Shown here: positions 42,303 to 51,796 of the stretch, piece after piece
Layout: each line of letters starts with the position of its first letter
Numbering within the stretch: the stretch's first letter is position 1
Assembly (NCBI RefSeq): GCF_017873245.1
Contig: NZ_JAGGJY010000018.1
Location: 1-62,408 of the forward strand
DNA from: Clostridium tertium
GTDB taxonomy: Bacteria; Bacillota; Clostridia; Clostridiales; Clostridiaceae
Direction of reading: 5' to 3'
Length of the DNA: 62,408 nt
Program-made: the position numbers and the translations under genes
The notes under the pieces: generated by a model
Databases searched by the model: none
Seen by the model: only the letters and a program-made list of their open reading frames with translations
What the model was told of the DNA's origin: nothing

Positions 42303-43463
42303 ATGAAATTTTTAGGATATAAAAGACCAGATGGAAGAGTAGGGATAAGAAATAAAGTATTTATATTACCTGCAAGTGTTTGTGCATCAGATACAACTAG
42401 AATAATAGCATCACAAGTAGAAGGAGCAGTGACTTTTAATAATCAAAATGGTTGTTCACAAGTAGCTGGAGATCAACAACTTACTATGGATGTAATGGCT
42501 GGGATGGCTGCTAATCCAAATGTATATGGAACAATAGTAGTGTCTTTAGGTTGTGAAAACTGTCAAATGGATTTGGTAGCAGATGCCATTAGTGAAAGAA
42601 CGAATAAACCATTAGAAAAATTTATTATACAAGAAAATGGTGGAACAATAAAGACTATAGAAAGAGCAGTACGTGCGGCTAAAAAGATGGTACAAGAAGC
42701 TTCAATGTTACAAAGAGAAGAGTTCCCATTATCAGAACTTATTGTTGGTACAGAATGTGGAGGATCAGATCCAACAAGTGGACTAGCTTCTAATCCTTTA
42801 ATTGGAGAATTAAGTGATAGGATGGTAGAAGCTGGAGGAACATCAATACTTTCTGAAACAACTGAATTTATAGGAGCTGAGCATATATTAGCAGCAAGAG
42901 CTAAAAATGAAGAAGTTAAGAATGATATATATAATATAGTTCATAGATATGAGAAAGCTCTACAATTAGTTGGAGAAGAGATAAGAGAAGGAAATCCATC
43001 ACCAGGTAATATAGAAGGAGGAATAACTACTTTAGAAGAAAAATCTTTAGGATGCATTCACAAAGGTGGACATACACCTGTTAATGCAGTTTATGATTAT
43101 GGTAAGCAAGTATCAGAAAAAGGTCTAGTTATTATGGATACTCCTGGAAATGATCCATCATCAGTAGCTGGTATGGTAGCTGGTGGAGCTCAAATAGTTG
43201 TCTTTTCAACAGGAAGAGGAACACCAACAGGAAATCCAATTACTCCAGTAATAAAAATTACAGGTAATAAAATAACTTATTCTAATATGATAGACAATAT
43301 TGATATAGATGCTAGTCCATTGATTTATGGAACAAAGACTTTAAAAGAAATGGGAGATGAATTATTAAAAGAAGTTATTGATGTTTCATCAGGAAAGATA
43401 ACAAAGGCAGAATCTTTAGGATATACAGAAACAGCAATAGCAAGACTTTGTAATTATGTATAA
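42303..43463 (+). CDS. UxaA/GarD-family sugar-acid dehydratase, large subunit
   Basis: A 386-residue protein matching the C-terminal domain of altronate (UxaA) and galactarate (GarD) dehydratases: GYKRPDGRVGIRNKVFILPA at the start, NQNGCSQV, SLGCENCQ, GTECGGSDPTSGLASNP, and VFSTGRGTPTGNPITPVIKI. These metal-dependent enzymes convert aldonic/aldaric acids to 2-keto-3-deoxy acids. The precise acid (altronate, galactarate, or another) is not evident. AGGAGG RBS. Its product would be the kind of compound the KdgT permease also carries. Confidence 0.88.
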   Translation: MKFLGYKRPDGRVGIRNKVFILPASVCASDTTRIIASQVEGAVTFNNQNGCSQVAGDQQLTMDVMAGMAANPNVYGTIVVSLGCENCQMDLVADAISERTNKPLEKFIIQENGGTIKTIERAVRAAKKMVQEASMLQREEFPLSELIVGTECGGSDPTSGLASNPLIGELSDRMVEAGGTSILSETTEFIGAEHILAARAKNEEVKNDIYNIVHRYEKALQLVGEEIREGNPSPGNIEGGITTLEEKSLGCIHKGGHTPVNAVYDYGKQVSEKGLVIMDTPGNDPSSVAGMVAGGAQIVVFSTGRGTPTGNPITPVIKITGNKITYSNMIDNIDIDASPLIYGTKTLKEMGDELLKEVIDVSSGKITKAESLGYTETAIARLCNYV

Positions 43464-43512
43464 AGATTAATAATATATACCCTTTAGTAAGAAATGAAAA
43501 CGAGGTAAATAA

Positions 43513-44406
43513 ATGAAGTTCTTAAGATTTATTTGTAATGATAAAGAGTCATTAGGGGTTTTATCTAAGGATGAAAATTATGTGCTTGAGATTTCATCAA
43601 TATTAAAAGATAAAGAATTTAAATCAATGGTGAACTTAATAGAAGATATTAATGACAAAGAGATAATTTCTTTAAGAAAAGGAATAGATGAAATCAGTAA
43701 ATATAAATATCATAATTTAAAAGATGTGAAAATATGTTCACCAATAGATAGACCTATACACGATATTATATGTGTAGGGCTAAATTATAGAGATCATGTA
43801 GAAGAAACTAAAGAAAGTTTTAATAAAGGAAGTTTTAATGAACCAAAAGAAACAGTTTATTTTTCTAAAAGAGCTAATAAAATAATAGGACCTAATGAGA
43901 ATATTATAAGTAGACTTGATTTAGATAATGAACTAGATTATGAAGTAGAACTTGCAGTTATAATTGGCAAAAAGGGAACTAGAATACCAAGAGAAAAAGC
44001 AGAAGAGTATATATTTGGCTACTCAGTTTTTAATGATATTTCGTCAAGAAGTATTCAGCAAAAACATGGACAATGGTTCAGGGGAAAAAGTATAGATACT
44101 TATGCAGCAATGGGACCATATATTTTGCATAAAGAAAGCCTGCCATTTCCAATAGAAGTTGATTTGGCTAGTTATGTAAATGGTGAGCTTAGGCAAAAGT
44201 CTAACACAAAATTATTTATATCAGATATTGCTAAAATAATTGAAGAGATATCTGACGGTATTACTTTAGAACCTGGAGATATAATTGCAACAGGAACTCC
44301 ATCTGGAGTTGGAATGGGATATAATCCAAAGAAATTCATGAAAATAGGAGATACCGTAATTTGTGAAATTTCTAAGATTGGTAAGTTAATAAATATAGTA
44401 AAATAG
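43513..44406 (+). CDS. Fumarylacetoacetate hydrolase-family protein
   Basis: A 297-residue FAH-fold protein with a short N-terminal domain and a catalytic domain from about 75. CVGLNYRDHVEETKE, DYEVELAVIIGKKG (metal-binding Glu residues) and GYSVFNDISSR are family signatures; ATGTPSGVGMG is the C-terminal loop. Family members cleave or hydrate 2-keto acids. In some non-phosphorylative sugar pathways an FAH enzyme hydrolyses 2,4-diketo-3-deoxy acids, which would fit here. RBS GAGG. Third step in the IclR-linked operon. Confidence 0.88.
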   Translation: MKFLRFICNDKESLGVLSKDENYVLEISSILKDKEFKSMVNLIEDINDKEIISLRKGIDEISKYKYHNLKDVKICSPIDRPIHDIICVGLNYRDHVEETKESFNKGSFNEPKETVYFSKRANKIIGPNENIISRLDLDNELDYEVELAVIIGKKGTRIPREKAEEYIFGYSVFNDISSRSIQQKHGQWFRGKSIDTYAAMGPYILHKESLPFPIEVDLASYVNGELRQKSNTKLFISDIAKIIEEISDGITLEPGDIIATGTPSGVGMGYNPKKFMKIGDTVICEISKIGKLINIVK

Positions 44407-44428
44407 TTGGATTAGAAAAGGAGAAATA

Positions 44429-45325
44429 ATGAGAAAGTCAATGTTTTTAACACCAGTAGTAACAGCATTTGATCAGCAAGGAAATCTTGATATTCAAGCA
44501 AATAAAAATATATGGGATCATTTAATAAATGGAGGAGTTGATGGATTAGTTATTATGGGAAGTACAGGTGAGTTCTTCTCAATGACTAAGGAACAAAAAA
44601 TACAGCTTATAGATGAAGTGCTTAGCTATACTAAAGGAAAAATAAAAGTATATATTGGTACAAGCTGCATGAGAGAAGATGAAACAATAGAGTTATCAAA
44701 CTATGCATTGAATTCTGGAGCAGAAGCAGTTATGATAATAGGACCATATTATTTTTCATTATCAAATGAAAGTATAATAGAATATTATGATAAAATTGCT
44801 AAAAATATAAATGGAAATATTATATTATATAATTTTCCAGATAGAAATAGCTATGATTTATCAGCTGAAATAGTTTTAAATTTATTAAAGAAGCATAAGA
44901 ATATTATAGGATATAAAGATACAGTGGTTGAAATGGGACATACTAGAAAGCTTATTAGAGAAATAAAAAAGGAATTTCCTGACTTTATAATTTTATCAGG
45001 ATATGATGAAAATTTTGCACACAATATTCTAAGTGGTGGTGATGGATGTATTGGAGGTCTATCCAATTTATATCCAGAATTGTTTGCAGAGTGGGTAAAA
45101 GCCATAGATAATAAAGATATGATTGAAGTTTCTAGAATTCAAGAAATAGTAGATAAAATGATGGACATATATGATATTGGGAAGCCATTTATACCTGTCA
45201 TTAAAAAAGCTATGATTTTAAGAGGATTAGATATAAAGGATTATTCAACTGCTCCTTTTATACAAGTAAATGAAGAACAAACAGATAAGATTAGAAATAT
45301 TATGAAAGAAGTAGATCTTTTGTAA
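44429..45325 (+). CDS. DapA-family aldolase/lyase
   Basis: A 298-residue class I TIM-barrel lyase of the DapA/NAL family. GSTGE (44-48) binds the keto-acid carboxylate, Tyr134 (YNFPDR) and Schiff-base Lys163 (GYKDT) are the catalytic pair. Given the operon it is more likely a 2-keto-3-deoxy-acid aldolase, or a keto-deoxyglucarate dehydratase-decarboxylase, than dihydrodipicolinate synthase. Aldol cleavage would yield pyruvate and an aldehyde. AAAAGGAG RBS; a terminator closes the operon. No keto-deoxygluconate kinase is present. Confidence 0.88.
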   Translation: MRKSMFLTPVVTAFDQQGNLDIQANKNIWDHLINGGVDGLVIMGSTGEFFSMTKEQKIQLIDEVLSYTKGKIKVYIGTSCMREDETIELSNYALNSGAEAVMIIGPYYFSLSNESIIEYYDKIAKNINGNIILYNFPDRNSYDLSAEIVLNLLKKHKNIIGYKDTVVEMGHTRKLIREIKKEFPDFIILSGYDENFAHNILSGGDGCIGGLSNLYPELFAEWVKAIDNKDMIEVSRIQEIVDKMMDIYDIGKPFIPVIKKAMILRGLDIKDYSTAPFIQVNEEQTDKIRNIMKEVDLL

Positions 45326-45352
45326 TTATAAATTAGAATATTGATTATATTT

Positions 45353-45394
45353 TAAAAGCCTAAGTCTTTATATTTTAATAGACTTAGGCTTTTG
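45353..45394 (+). terminator. Terminator of sugar-acid operon
   Basis: AAAAGCCTAAGTCT and AGACTTAGGCTTTT, a perfect 14-bp stem with a 14-base loop and T residues. Confidence 0.88.
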
Positions 45395-45485
45395 TTCAAA
45401 ATTAAGATGAAATTAAGGTCAGCTAAAAATAGCATTAAGATTGGAAATATATAATTGGTTCATAAAGTTTAAGAGGAGAGTAAAG

Positions 45486-46397
45486 ATGAGCCAATATATT
45501 GTTAAAACAGAAAATTTAATTAAAAAATTTAATAATGTAAATAGTGTAGATAAAGTAAATTTAAAAGTTAGAGAAGGAGAAGTTTATGGATTCTTAGGTC
45601 CAAATGGAGCAGGAAAATCTACAACTATCAAAATGATATTAGGATTAATAAGACCTAATAGTGGAGAAATAAGTGTTTTTGGAAAATCAATTAAAGATAA
45701 TAGAGAAGAAATACTAAAAGATATAGGTGCTTTAGTTGAAAGTCCTTCGTATTATGGACATTTAACAGCTTATGAAAATTTAGAGATTTTAAGAAGAGTA
45801 TTAAAGGTAAGTAAAAATGAAATAGAAGAAAAATTGAAGTTAGTGAATTTATGGGATGCTAAAAATAAAAAGGTTAGAGAATTCTCATTAGGTATGAAGC
45901 AAAGATTAGGAATAGCACAAGCTCTTATGGGAAATCCAAAGCTTTTAATTTTAGATGAACCAACTAATGGATTAGATCCAGCAGGAATTATAGAAATAAG
46001 GAACTTAATAAAATATCTAGCTAAGGAAAAAAATATTACAATAATAATTTCAAGTCATATATTAAGTGAAATTGAATTAGTTGCTACAGAAGTTGCTGTA
46101 ATAAATAAAGGAAAGTTATTATATCAAGGATCACTAGATGATTTAAAGAAAAATTCAACTAACGAAGTATTAATAGGTTTAGAAAAGCAAGAAGATAAGG
46201 ATTCAGTATTTAAGTTACTTACTTCTAGGAAATATAGAGTTCAAGAAGAAAATGGAAAACTAAAAGTTAAAGGGAATAATGCTTCTGCATCTACACTTTG
46301 TAGAGATCTTGTTATGTCAGGTTATGAAATTAACTATTTATCACAAGAAAAAAGCTCCTTAGAGGAAATATTCTTAGGATTAACTAAGGAGGTTTAA
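45486..46397 (+). CDS. ABC transporter ATPase, BcrA/NisF type
   Basis: A 303-residue ATPase: Walker A GPNGAGKSTT, Q-loop region GALVESPSYYGHLTAYENLE, signature FSLGMKQRLGIAQAL, Walker B LLILDEPTNGLDPAG, and a C-terminal extension typical of bacitracin/lantibiotic immunity ATPases (BcrA, NisF, SpaF). It powers the two permeases encoded directly downstream to expel or detach a peptide antibiotic. ATG at 45486 is chosen for GAGGAG upstream. Part of a five-gene block with a two-component system. Confidence 0.9.
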   Translation: MSQYIVKTENLIKKFNNVNSVDKVNLKVREGEVYGFLGPNGAGKSTTIKMILGLIRPNSGEISVFGKSIKDNREEILKDIGALVESPSYYGHLTAYENLEILRRVLKVSKNEIEEKLKLVNLWDAKNKKVREFSLGMKQRLGIAQALMGNPKLLILDEPTNGLDPAGIIEIRNLIKYLAKEKNITIIISSHILSEIELVATEVAVINKGKLLYQGSLDDLKKNSTNEVLIGLEKQEDKDSVFKLLTSRKYRVQEENGKLKVKGNNASASTLCRDLVMSGYEINYLSQEKSSLEEIFLGLTKEV

Positions 46398-46399
46398 TT

Positions 46400-47146
46400 A
46401 TGTTGATGACTTTAATAAAAAATGAATTTATAAAAGAAAAAAGAAATTTAGTAATTTTATTTATATTAGCTATTCCATTAGGTGTAGCAGCACTTTTATG
46501 TGTAGATTTTTTAATAAGATATGAAAGTTGGCTCTTGCCTCAAGCTATGGAAAAAGGCTTAACATCATGGCAGGTTTTAATAAAAGAACAAAGGATATTA
46601 TATTTCAATGATTTTATGCCTATGTTTGCAGCATTAATTTTAGCTACATTATTTGAAAGTGAATATAAAAATAATTCATGGACATTTTTATTAACACAGC
46701 CAATAAAAAGAAGTAACATTTTAATATCAAAATATATAGTAGCAAGTTTTTATTGTATATTAATGCTACTATTAAATGTTATTTCTTTAATAATAGTAGG
46801 AATAATATTTAAGTTTAAAGAACCAATACCTTGGAAGTTTTTCATAGTTATGTTTGCAATACAATTAATATCATCATTAGTAATTATGGTTATACATTTA
46901 TTTATAAACCTAAGAAATAAAAATTTGCTTATATCTTTAGGAACAGCAGCAGTATTAAGTATGATTTCTTCAAATATTTATTATAATGATTCGTTCATTA
47001 AAAATATTAATCCATATGGATTTTCTTTATTTTCAATAACTCAAGGTAAAAATGAAATAACCTTAGTTCTAGTTATATCTATATTTGTATTATTAATAGG
47101 TTCTTTATTAATTAAAGCCTATTTTAATAATAAGAAAATTTATTAG
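46400..47146 (+). CDS. ABC-2 permease, lantibiotic-immunity type (subunit 1)
   Basis: A 248-residue permease with six TM segments of the ABC-2/NisE-SpaE-BcrB type. Typical start LMTLIKNEFIKEKRNLVILF and NNSWTFLLTQPIKRSNILIS between TM2 and TM3. Begins two bases after the ATPase stop with AAGGAGG inside the ATPase gene, so translation is coupled. Pairs with the following permease. Confidence 0.85.
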   Translation: MLMTLIKNEFIKEKRNLVILFILAIPLGVAALLCVDFLIRYESWLLPQAMEKGLTSWQVLIKEQRILYFNDFMPMFAALILATLFESEYKNNSWTFLLTQPIKRSNILISKYIVASFYCILMLLLNVISLIIVGIIFKFKEPIPWKFFIVMFAIQLISSLVIMVIHLFINLRNKNLLISLGTAAVLSMISSNIYYNDSFIKNINPYGFSLFSITQGKNEITLVLVISIFVLLIGSLLIKAYFNNKKIY

Positions 47147-47160
47147 GTGGAGGGATAGAA

Positions 47161-47874
47161 ATGGAATTATTAAAAATAGAATTATTAAAAGTTAAAAAGA
47201 GCTCTTTATTACTTTTAGCTTTAATTATCCCAATACCAGTAGTGCTAATAGTTATGAAAAGAATACAAGTCATGGGAAGTATGAATGGGATAAGTCTTAA
47301 TGAAGAAATATTTATATTTTCGGCAATTGCTTATTTATCATTAATTTTACCACTACAAAACATATATACAGCATGTGTAATAACAAAGTTAGAAAATGAT
47401 AATTGTGGTTGGAAACAATTGATGCTTTTACCCATTAAGAAAAGTAGTATTTATTTTTCTAAGTATAAAGTAATGATTGTTACTTTAATTGCTTCAATCC
47501 TATCATATTTTACTTGTATAGTTTTATCTGAATTTTATTTAAGTAAGAGTTTAAGCTTTAATTTTCAATTGTTATCATATGCTTTGCAAATTTTTATAAC
47601 AACATTACCTATATTAATTTTACTATTTATATTTGGTAGAAATTTTTCAAGTATAATACCATTGATTTCAATTGGAGTTATTATGTTAATTACAAATATA
47701 TTTATAGCACAAAGTAGATTTTGGGTGTATGCTCCTTGGACATATTCCATGATGATAGTTGGAGGAAATATAAGTAGCTTTGAAAGATATATAACACTTG
47801 TGGTATCTATATTGTTATCTATTGTAATGTTTTCTCTAGATTTTATAAGGTTTACCAAATCAGATATAAAGTAA
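47161..47874 (+). CDS. ABC-2 permease, lantibiotic-immunity type (subunit 2)
   Basis: A 237-residue, six-TM permease of the NisG/SpaG/BcrC-like type: MELLKIELLKVKKSSLLLLA start and a CGWKQLMLLPIKKSSIYFSK loop equivalent to that in its neighbour. GGAGGG RBS, 14 bases after the first permease. Completes an ATPase + two-permease complex of the SpaFEG or C. difficile CprABC style. Confidence 0.85.
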   Translation: MELLKIELLKVKKSSLLLLALIIPIPVVLIVMKRIQVMGSMNGISLNEEIFIFSAIAYLSLILPLQNIYTACVITKLENDNCGWKQLMLLPIKKSSIYFSKYKVMIVTLIASILSYFTCIVLSEFYLSKSLSFNFQLLSYALQIFITTLPILILLFIFGRNFSSIIPLISIGVIMLITNIFIAQSRFWVYAPWTYSMMIVGGNISSFERYITLVVSILLSIVMFSLDFIRFTKSDIK

Positions 47875-48114
47875 AAGATAATTATGGTAAAATGTAACTA
47901 ATGGGATGTAATGGAATAGATAACAATTACATCTGAATTTTGAATACATTTCATATATGTAGTTTCTTAAAATATTTGAAACTAGAGGATATTATTATAA
48001 AAGAATTTTTGATATGCAGTGTTTTAAGCTAAATGTATTGTAAGTATGATGTAAGGTGGATATCGGTATTATAATTAGATAACTTGGAGAATTTAACAAA
48101 AAGGAGTTGGCATC

Positions 48115-48819
48115 ATGGTTATGGATGAAATATTAAATAAAAAGATAATGTTAGTAGATGACGAAAGAGAGCTACTATCATTATTAAAAGAAGTATTTAT
48201 AAAAGAAGGATTTAAAGAAATATATGCAGTTGATAATGGTATAGATGCAATATTACAGGTTAAAGAAAAAAATCCGGATATAATAATTTTAGATGTTAAT
48301 TTGCCTGATATAGATGGGTATAAAGTTTGTGATAGAATTAGAAAATTTTCTACATGTCCAATTATATTTTTAACTGCAATGGGTGAAGATGAAGAAAAAA
48401 TTAAAGGATTAGAAGCTGGTGGAGATGATTATGTAACTAAGCCTTTTAACATAAAAGAAGTTGTTCTTAGGGTTAAATCTCAACTAAGGAGAGGAAGTAT
48501 AGTAAGTGAAGTGAAAACTAATTTATATACTTTTGGTAATATATCTATTAATGAAGAAACAGGAGAAGTGAAAAAAGGTAAAGAAAACATATTGCTAACA
48601 GCTAAAGAATACTCATTAATCTTATTTCTTGTTAAAAATATTAATAAGGTATTTAGTAAAAGCTCATTATGCGAGGCAATTTGGGGATATGAATATGATG
48701 GGTATGACAATACAATTATGGTTCATATAAGGCATTTAAGAGAAAAGCTAGAAGATAATCCAAGTAATCCAAAACATATAAAAACTTTGAAGGGGATTGG
48801 CTATAAGCTAGTTAATTAA
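48115..48819 (+). CDS. OmpR-family response regulator
   Basis: A 234-residue response regulator: receiver domain with acidic pair Asp15/Asp16 region (LVDDERE), phosphoacceptor Asp60 (IIILDVNLPD) and conserved Lys in DDYVTKPFN; C-terminal winged helix (YTFGNISINEETGEVKKGKE onward) binds DNA. AAGGAG RBS. It precedes the kinase gene by one base and follows the ABC genes, so it likely controls them in response to cell-envelope antibiotics. Confidence 0.93.
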   Translation: MVMDEILNKKIMLVDDERELLSLLKEVFIKEGFKEIYAVDNGIDAILQVKEKNPDIIILDVNLPDIDGYKVCDRIRKFSTCPIIFLTAMGEDEEKIKGLEAGGDDYVTKPFNIKEVVLRVKSQLRRGSIVSEVKTNLYTFGNISINEETGEVKKGKENILLTAKEYSLILFLVKNINKVFSKSSLCEAIWGYEYDGYDNTIMVHIRHLREKLEDNPSNPKHIKTLKGIGYKLVN

Positions 48820-48820
48820 T

Positions 48821-50221
48821 ATGAAAGTAAAATTAACCATTAAATTAATAATATCTATGATATTAGTTTTTTATATAACAATGATAGTTTATGGGATGTT
48901 AAATTTAGTAATATATAATAGTAATATAACCTTTGGAGAAGAATTATTTAGTGTATCATTTAAAGTTTCAGAGTTTATGGAACCATATATAGAAGATTTA
49001 GAAAAAGGAAATGATTTTAAATTAGATGATAATAATACAAATAAATTAATTGAAAATAACATATGGATACAGGTTTTAGATAAAGAAAATAATGAAATAT
49101 ATGAAGTAAATAAGCCTGCAAATGTACCAAGTAATTATCTTACGGCAGATTTAATAGATTTTATACAAGATCCATGGGGAAGTAAGGCACCTACTACTAT
49201 TTCTATAAATAATATAGCTAAAGGAAATGAAAATTATACATTATTAGTTGGTTTTCCAATAGATAAAATTTTTAGATTTAAAATGATATTTACAGAGGAA
49301 AGTTTTAAATATCATATTTCAATTATTATTTTTGTATTAATTTTAATGACTATTGTAGCTTATATATTTAGTCGAAGTTTAGTTAAGCCAATGGTATCAG
49401 TTGTTGAAGATATAGATGATTTAAAAAATGGAATATATGAAAATAAGAAAAATAAGCAAGGGATATTTAAAGAGGTAAGCAAAAATATTAATAACTTATC
49501 TATTATTTTAAAGGAAAATGAAATAGAGAGAAAAGAAGCAGATAAAGCAAAAGAAGAATGGATAGCTAATATTAGCCATGATTTAAAAACTCCATTAAGC
49601 TCAATTAAAGGATATGCACAACTTTTAAATGGAGATCAATATGAGATAAATATTGACGAAGCCAAAAGATATGGTAGTGCTATTTTAGATAACAGCAATT
49701 ATATTCAAGATTTAGTTAATGATTTATCTTTAGTTTACAAATTGAAAAATAAAGTGCTTCCTATTAATTTTAAGGAAGAAAATTTAATTAATTTAGTACA
49801 AGAAAGTATAATAGACTTATTAAATAATATTAAATATAGTGATAGAGAAATAAATTTTAATTATCATGATGAAAATATAAGATTAAACTGTGATAAAAAA
49901 TATTTAAAAAGAGCAATAAATAATCTTATAATAAATTCTTTAGAGCATAATTCTAAAGATACTATCGTTGATGTTTTTGTATTAAAGAAAGAAAATAATA
50001 TAAATATAATTGTAGAAGATAATGGGCAAGGAATAAGAAAAGAAGATCTAAAAAATATCTTTAATAGGTACTATAAAGGAGTAAATACAAGTTCAGCATC
50101 TAATGGATCAGGCCTTGGAATGGCAATAGCTAAAGAAGTAATAGAATCTCATAATGGAAGTATTAATATAGAAAGTGAAGTTGGAGTAGGTACTAAAATA
50201 ATTATAGCTATAAAGTATTAA
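48821..50221 (+). CDS. Sensor histidine kinase
   Basis: A 466-residue membrane kinase: two TM segments (about 7-29 and 165-185) bracket an extracytoplasmic sensor (30-164), then HAMP, the H-box NISHDLKTPLSSIKGYAQLL (phospho-His253), N-box (LIINSLEHNSKD) and G-boxes (DNGQGIRKED, SNGSGLGMAIAKEV). It phosphorylates the regulator encoded one base upstream. The sizeable sensor domain suggests ligand detection outside rather than the intramembrane sensing seen in BceS. Probable signals are lantibiotic-like peptides. Confidence 0.92.
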   Translation: MKVKLTIKLIISMILVFYITMIVYGMLNLVIYNSNITFGEELFSVSFKVSEFMEPYIEDLEKGNDFKLDDNNTNKLIENNIWIQVLDKENNEIYEVNKPANVPSNYLTADLIDFIQDPWGSKAPTTISINNIAKGNENYTLLVGFPIDKIFRFKMIFTEESFKYHISIIIFVLILMTIVAYIFSRSLVKPMVSVVEDIDDLKNGIYENKKNKQGIFKEVSKNINNLSIILKENEIERKEADKAKEEWIANISHDLKTPLSSIKGYAQLLNGDQYEINIDEAKRYGSAILDNSNYIQDLVNDLSLVYKLKNKVLPINFKEENLINLVQESIIDLLNNIKYSDREINFNYHDENIRLNCDKKYLKRAINNLIINSLEHNSKDTIVDVFVLKKENNINIIVEDNGQGIRKEDLKNIFNRYYKGVNTSSASNGSGLGMAIAKEVIESHNGSINIESEVGVGTKIIIAIKY

Positions 50222-50237
50222 GTACAATACTTATAAT

Positions 50238-50289
50238 TAAAAAAGCAGTAAATAGGTTTGTGGATAATAAATCTATTTACTGTTTTTTT
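50238..50289 (+). terminator. Terminator of two-component operon
   Basis: AAAAAGCAGTAAATAG and CTATTTACTGTTTTTT form a long perfect stem with a T run. The remainder to 50520 holds only A+T-rich promoter sequence. Confidence 0.85.
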
Positions 50290-50520
50290 ATAACTTAATA
50301 TATAGATATTAATATATCATATTAATATCATATTGCTTTTAGTGCCATAATAGAATTTAATAGGATTAAAATGTGAATAAAATAAAGTTTTGGGATAAAG
50401 TGTATATATTTTAAATTTATTATTGCATAATTATAATATAGAGCTATTTAATAATAATGAGATAGTATAAAATAGGTAAAATAATAAAAGGGGAATATTA
50501 AAAGTAAAATATGGGGTGAT

Positions 50521-51027
50521 ATGATGAGATTAATAATACACGATTTAAAAAGTGAAGAATTTGAAAAATTGTTTCCTAATGGATTAGAAGATACAAGTGT
50601 AATTTCAGATGATGGTAGTATTCATAATTGTATTGGATGTTTCGGTTGTTGGCTAAAAACACCTGGAGCTTGCGTTATAAGAGATAAATATGGTGATATG
50701 GGAGAATACTTATCAAAATGTGATGAAGTTATTATAATAAGTGAATGTGTTTATGGAGGGTTTAGTCCATTTGTAAAAAATGTTTTAGATAGGAGTATTT
50801 CTTATGTATTACCTTTCTTTAAAATAAATAATGGGGAAATGCATCATCAAAGAAGATATGATAATAAAGTTGATATGAAGGTTTGGTTTTATGAAAATAA
50901 AATAACAGAGAAAGAAAAGCAAACTGCAAGAAGAATAGTAAAAGCCAATTGTATAAATCTATACTGGGAGATATCAAATGTTTCATTTGTTAATGATATT
51001 AAGGAAATGGAGGGGCTGATACTATGA
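50521..51027 (+). CDS. Flavodoxin-fold reductase with compact cysteine motif
   Basis: A 168-residue NADPH-dependent FMN-reductase-like protein. Its CIGCFGCWLKTPGAC (about 37-51) has CX2CX2CX7C spacing, close to the compact [4Fe-4S] motif of iron-sulfur flavoproteins; alternatively the cysteines are redox thiols. ECVYGGFSPFVKNVLDRS is the flavin-binding loop. The first strand lacks the usual GSP flavin phosphate loop, which is present in the partner protein. The stop overlaps the partner gene's start (ATGA), so the two are translationally coupled and may form a heteromeric reductase. Confidence 0.8.
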   Translation: MMRLIIHDLKSEEFEKLFPNGLEDTSVISDDGSIHNCIGCFGCWLKTPGACVIRDKYGDMGEYLSKCDEVIIISECVYGGFSPFVKNVLDRSISYVLPFFKINNGEMHHQRRYDNKVDMKVWFYENKITEKEKQTARRIVKANCINLYWEISNVSFVNDIKEMEGLIL

Positions 51028-51680
51028 AAATAACATTGATAAACGGAAGTCCTAAAGTGAAAGATAGTGCTTCAGGACTTATATTAAATGAATTAAAAAT
51101 TTTCTTGAATAATAGTGAGGATGAAGCAGAGAGAAACATAAGTATTTCTGAATATAATTTTAGAAAAAATAAGTTAGATAGTGCTGTAATTGAAGAAGTA
51201 GTAACATCTGATATTTTAGTTTTTATATTCCCTTTATATGTAGATGGAGTTCCATCTCATTTATTAAGTTGCCTTGTTCAGTTAGAAGAAATCTTAAAAA
51301 ATATCAAAGAAAAAAATATTAAAGTTTATGCTTTAGTTAATAGTGGATTTTATGAAGGAGAGCAAAATAAGTCAGCTATTGAAATAATTGAAAATTGGTC
51401 TGGAAAATGTGAACTTAAATGGGGACAGGGGATTGGTATTGGTGCTGGTCCACTTTTACACTCAGTTAAAGATGTTCCAGAAGGCCATGGACCTAAGAAA
51501 AATTTAGGAAGTGCATTAACTACTATTTCAAAAAATATATTAAATGCTTCAAGTGACGATAATATATTCATTTCTGCAAATTTTCCGAGATTTGCATATA
51601 AGTTTGCTGCAGAGATGGGATGGAAGCAAGCTATTAAAGCTAATAAATTGAAGGTAAGAGACTTATATATAAGAAAATAA
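51024..51680 (+). CDS. NADPH-dependent FMN reductase-family protein
   Basis: A 218-residue flavodoxin-fold protein with the canonical start MKITLINGSPKVKDSASGLI (FMN phosphate loop NGSPK) and IFPLYVDGVPSHLLSCLVQL (flavin and dimer loop). No cysteine cluster. Overlaps the preceding gene by four bases. Together the pair may shuttle electrons from NAD(P)H through flavin to the Fe-S or thiol motif of the first protein. Electron acceptor unknown. Confidence 0.85.
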   Translation: MKITLINGSPKVKDSASGLILNELKIFLNNSEDEAERNISISEYNFRKNKLDSAVIEEVVTSDILVFIFPLYVDGVPSHLLSCLVQLEEILKNIKEKNIKVYALVNSGFYEGEQNKSAIEIIENWSGKCELKWGQGIGIGAGPLLHSVKDVPEGHGPKKNLGSALTTISKNILNASSDDNIFISANFPRFAYKFAAEMGWKQAIKANKLKVRDLYIRK

Positions 51681-51688
51681 AAAAGATA

Positions 51689-51732
51689 AAATCTGGGTAA
51701 TAGTGAAGTTCGCTTAGAACCCAGATTTTGTG
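51689..51732 (+). terminator. Terminator after flavoprotein pair
   Basis: AAAATCTGGGT and ACCCAGATTTT form a perfect stem with a long loop. Confidence 0.8.
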
Positions 51733-51796
51733 TTTTGTAAACTTTTCCAGAAAGGCATAATAGTATATATTACATAGAAATATTAGGAGAATATAA

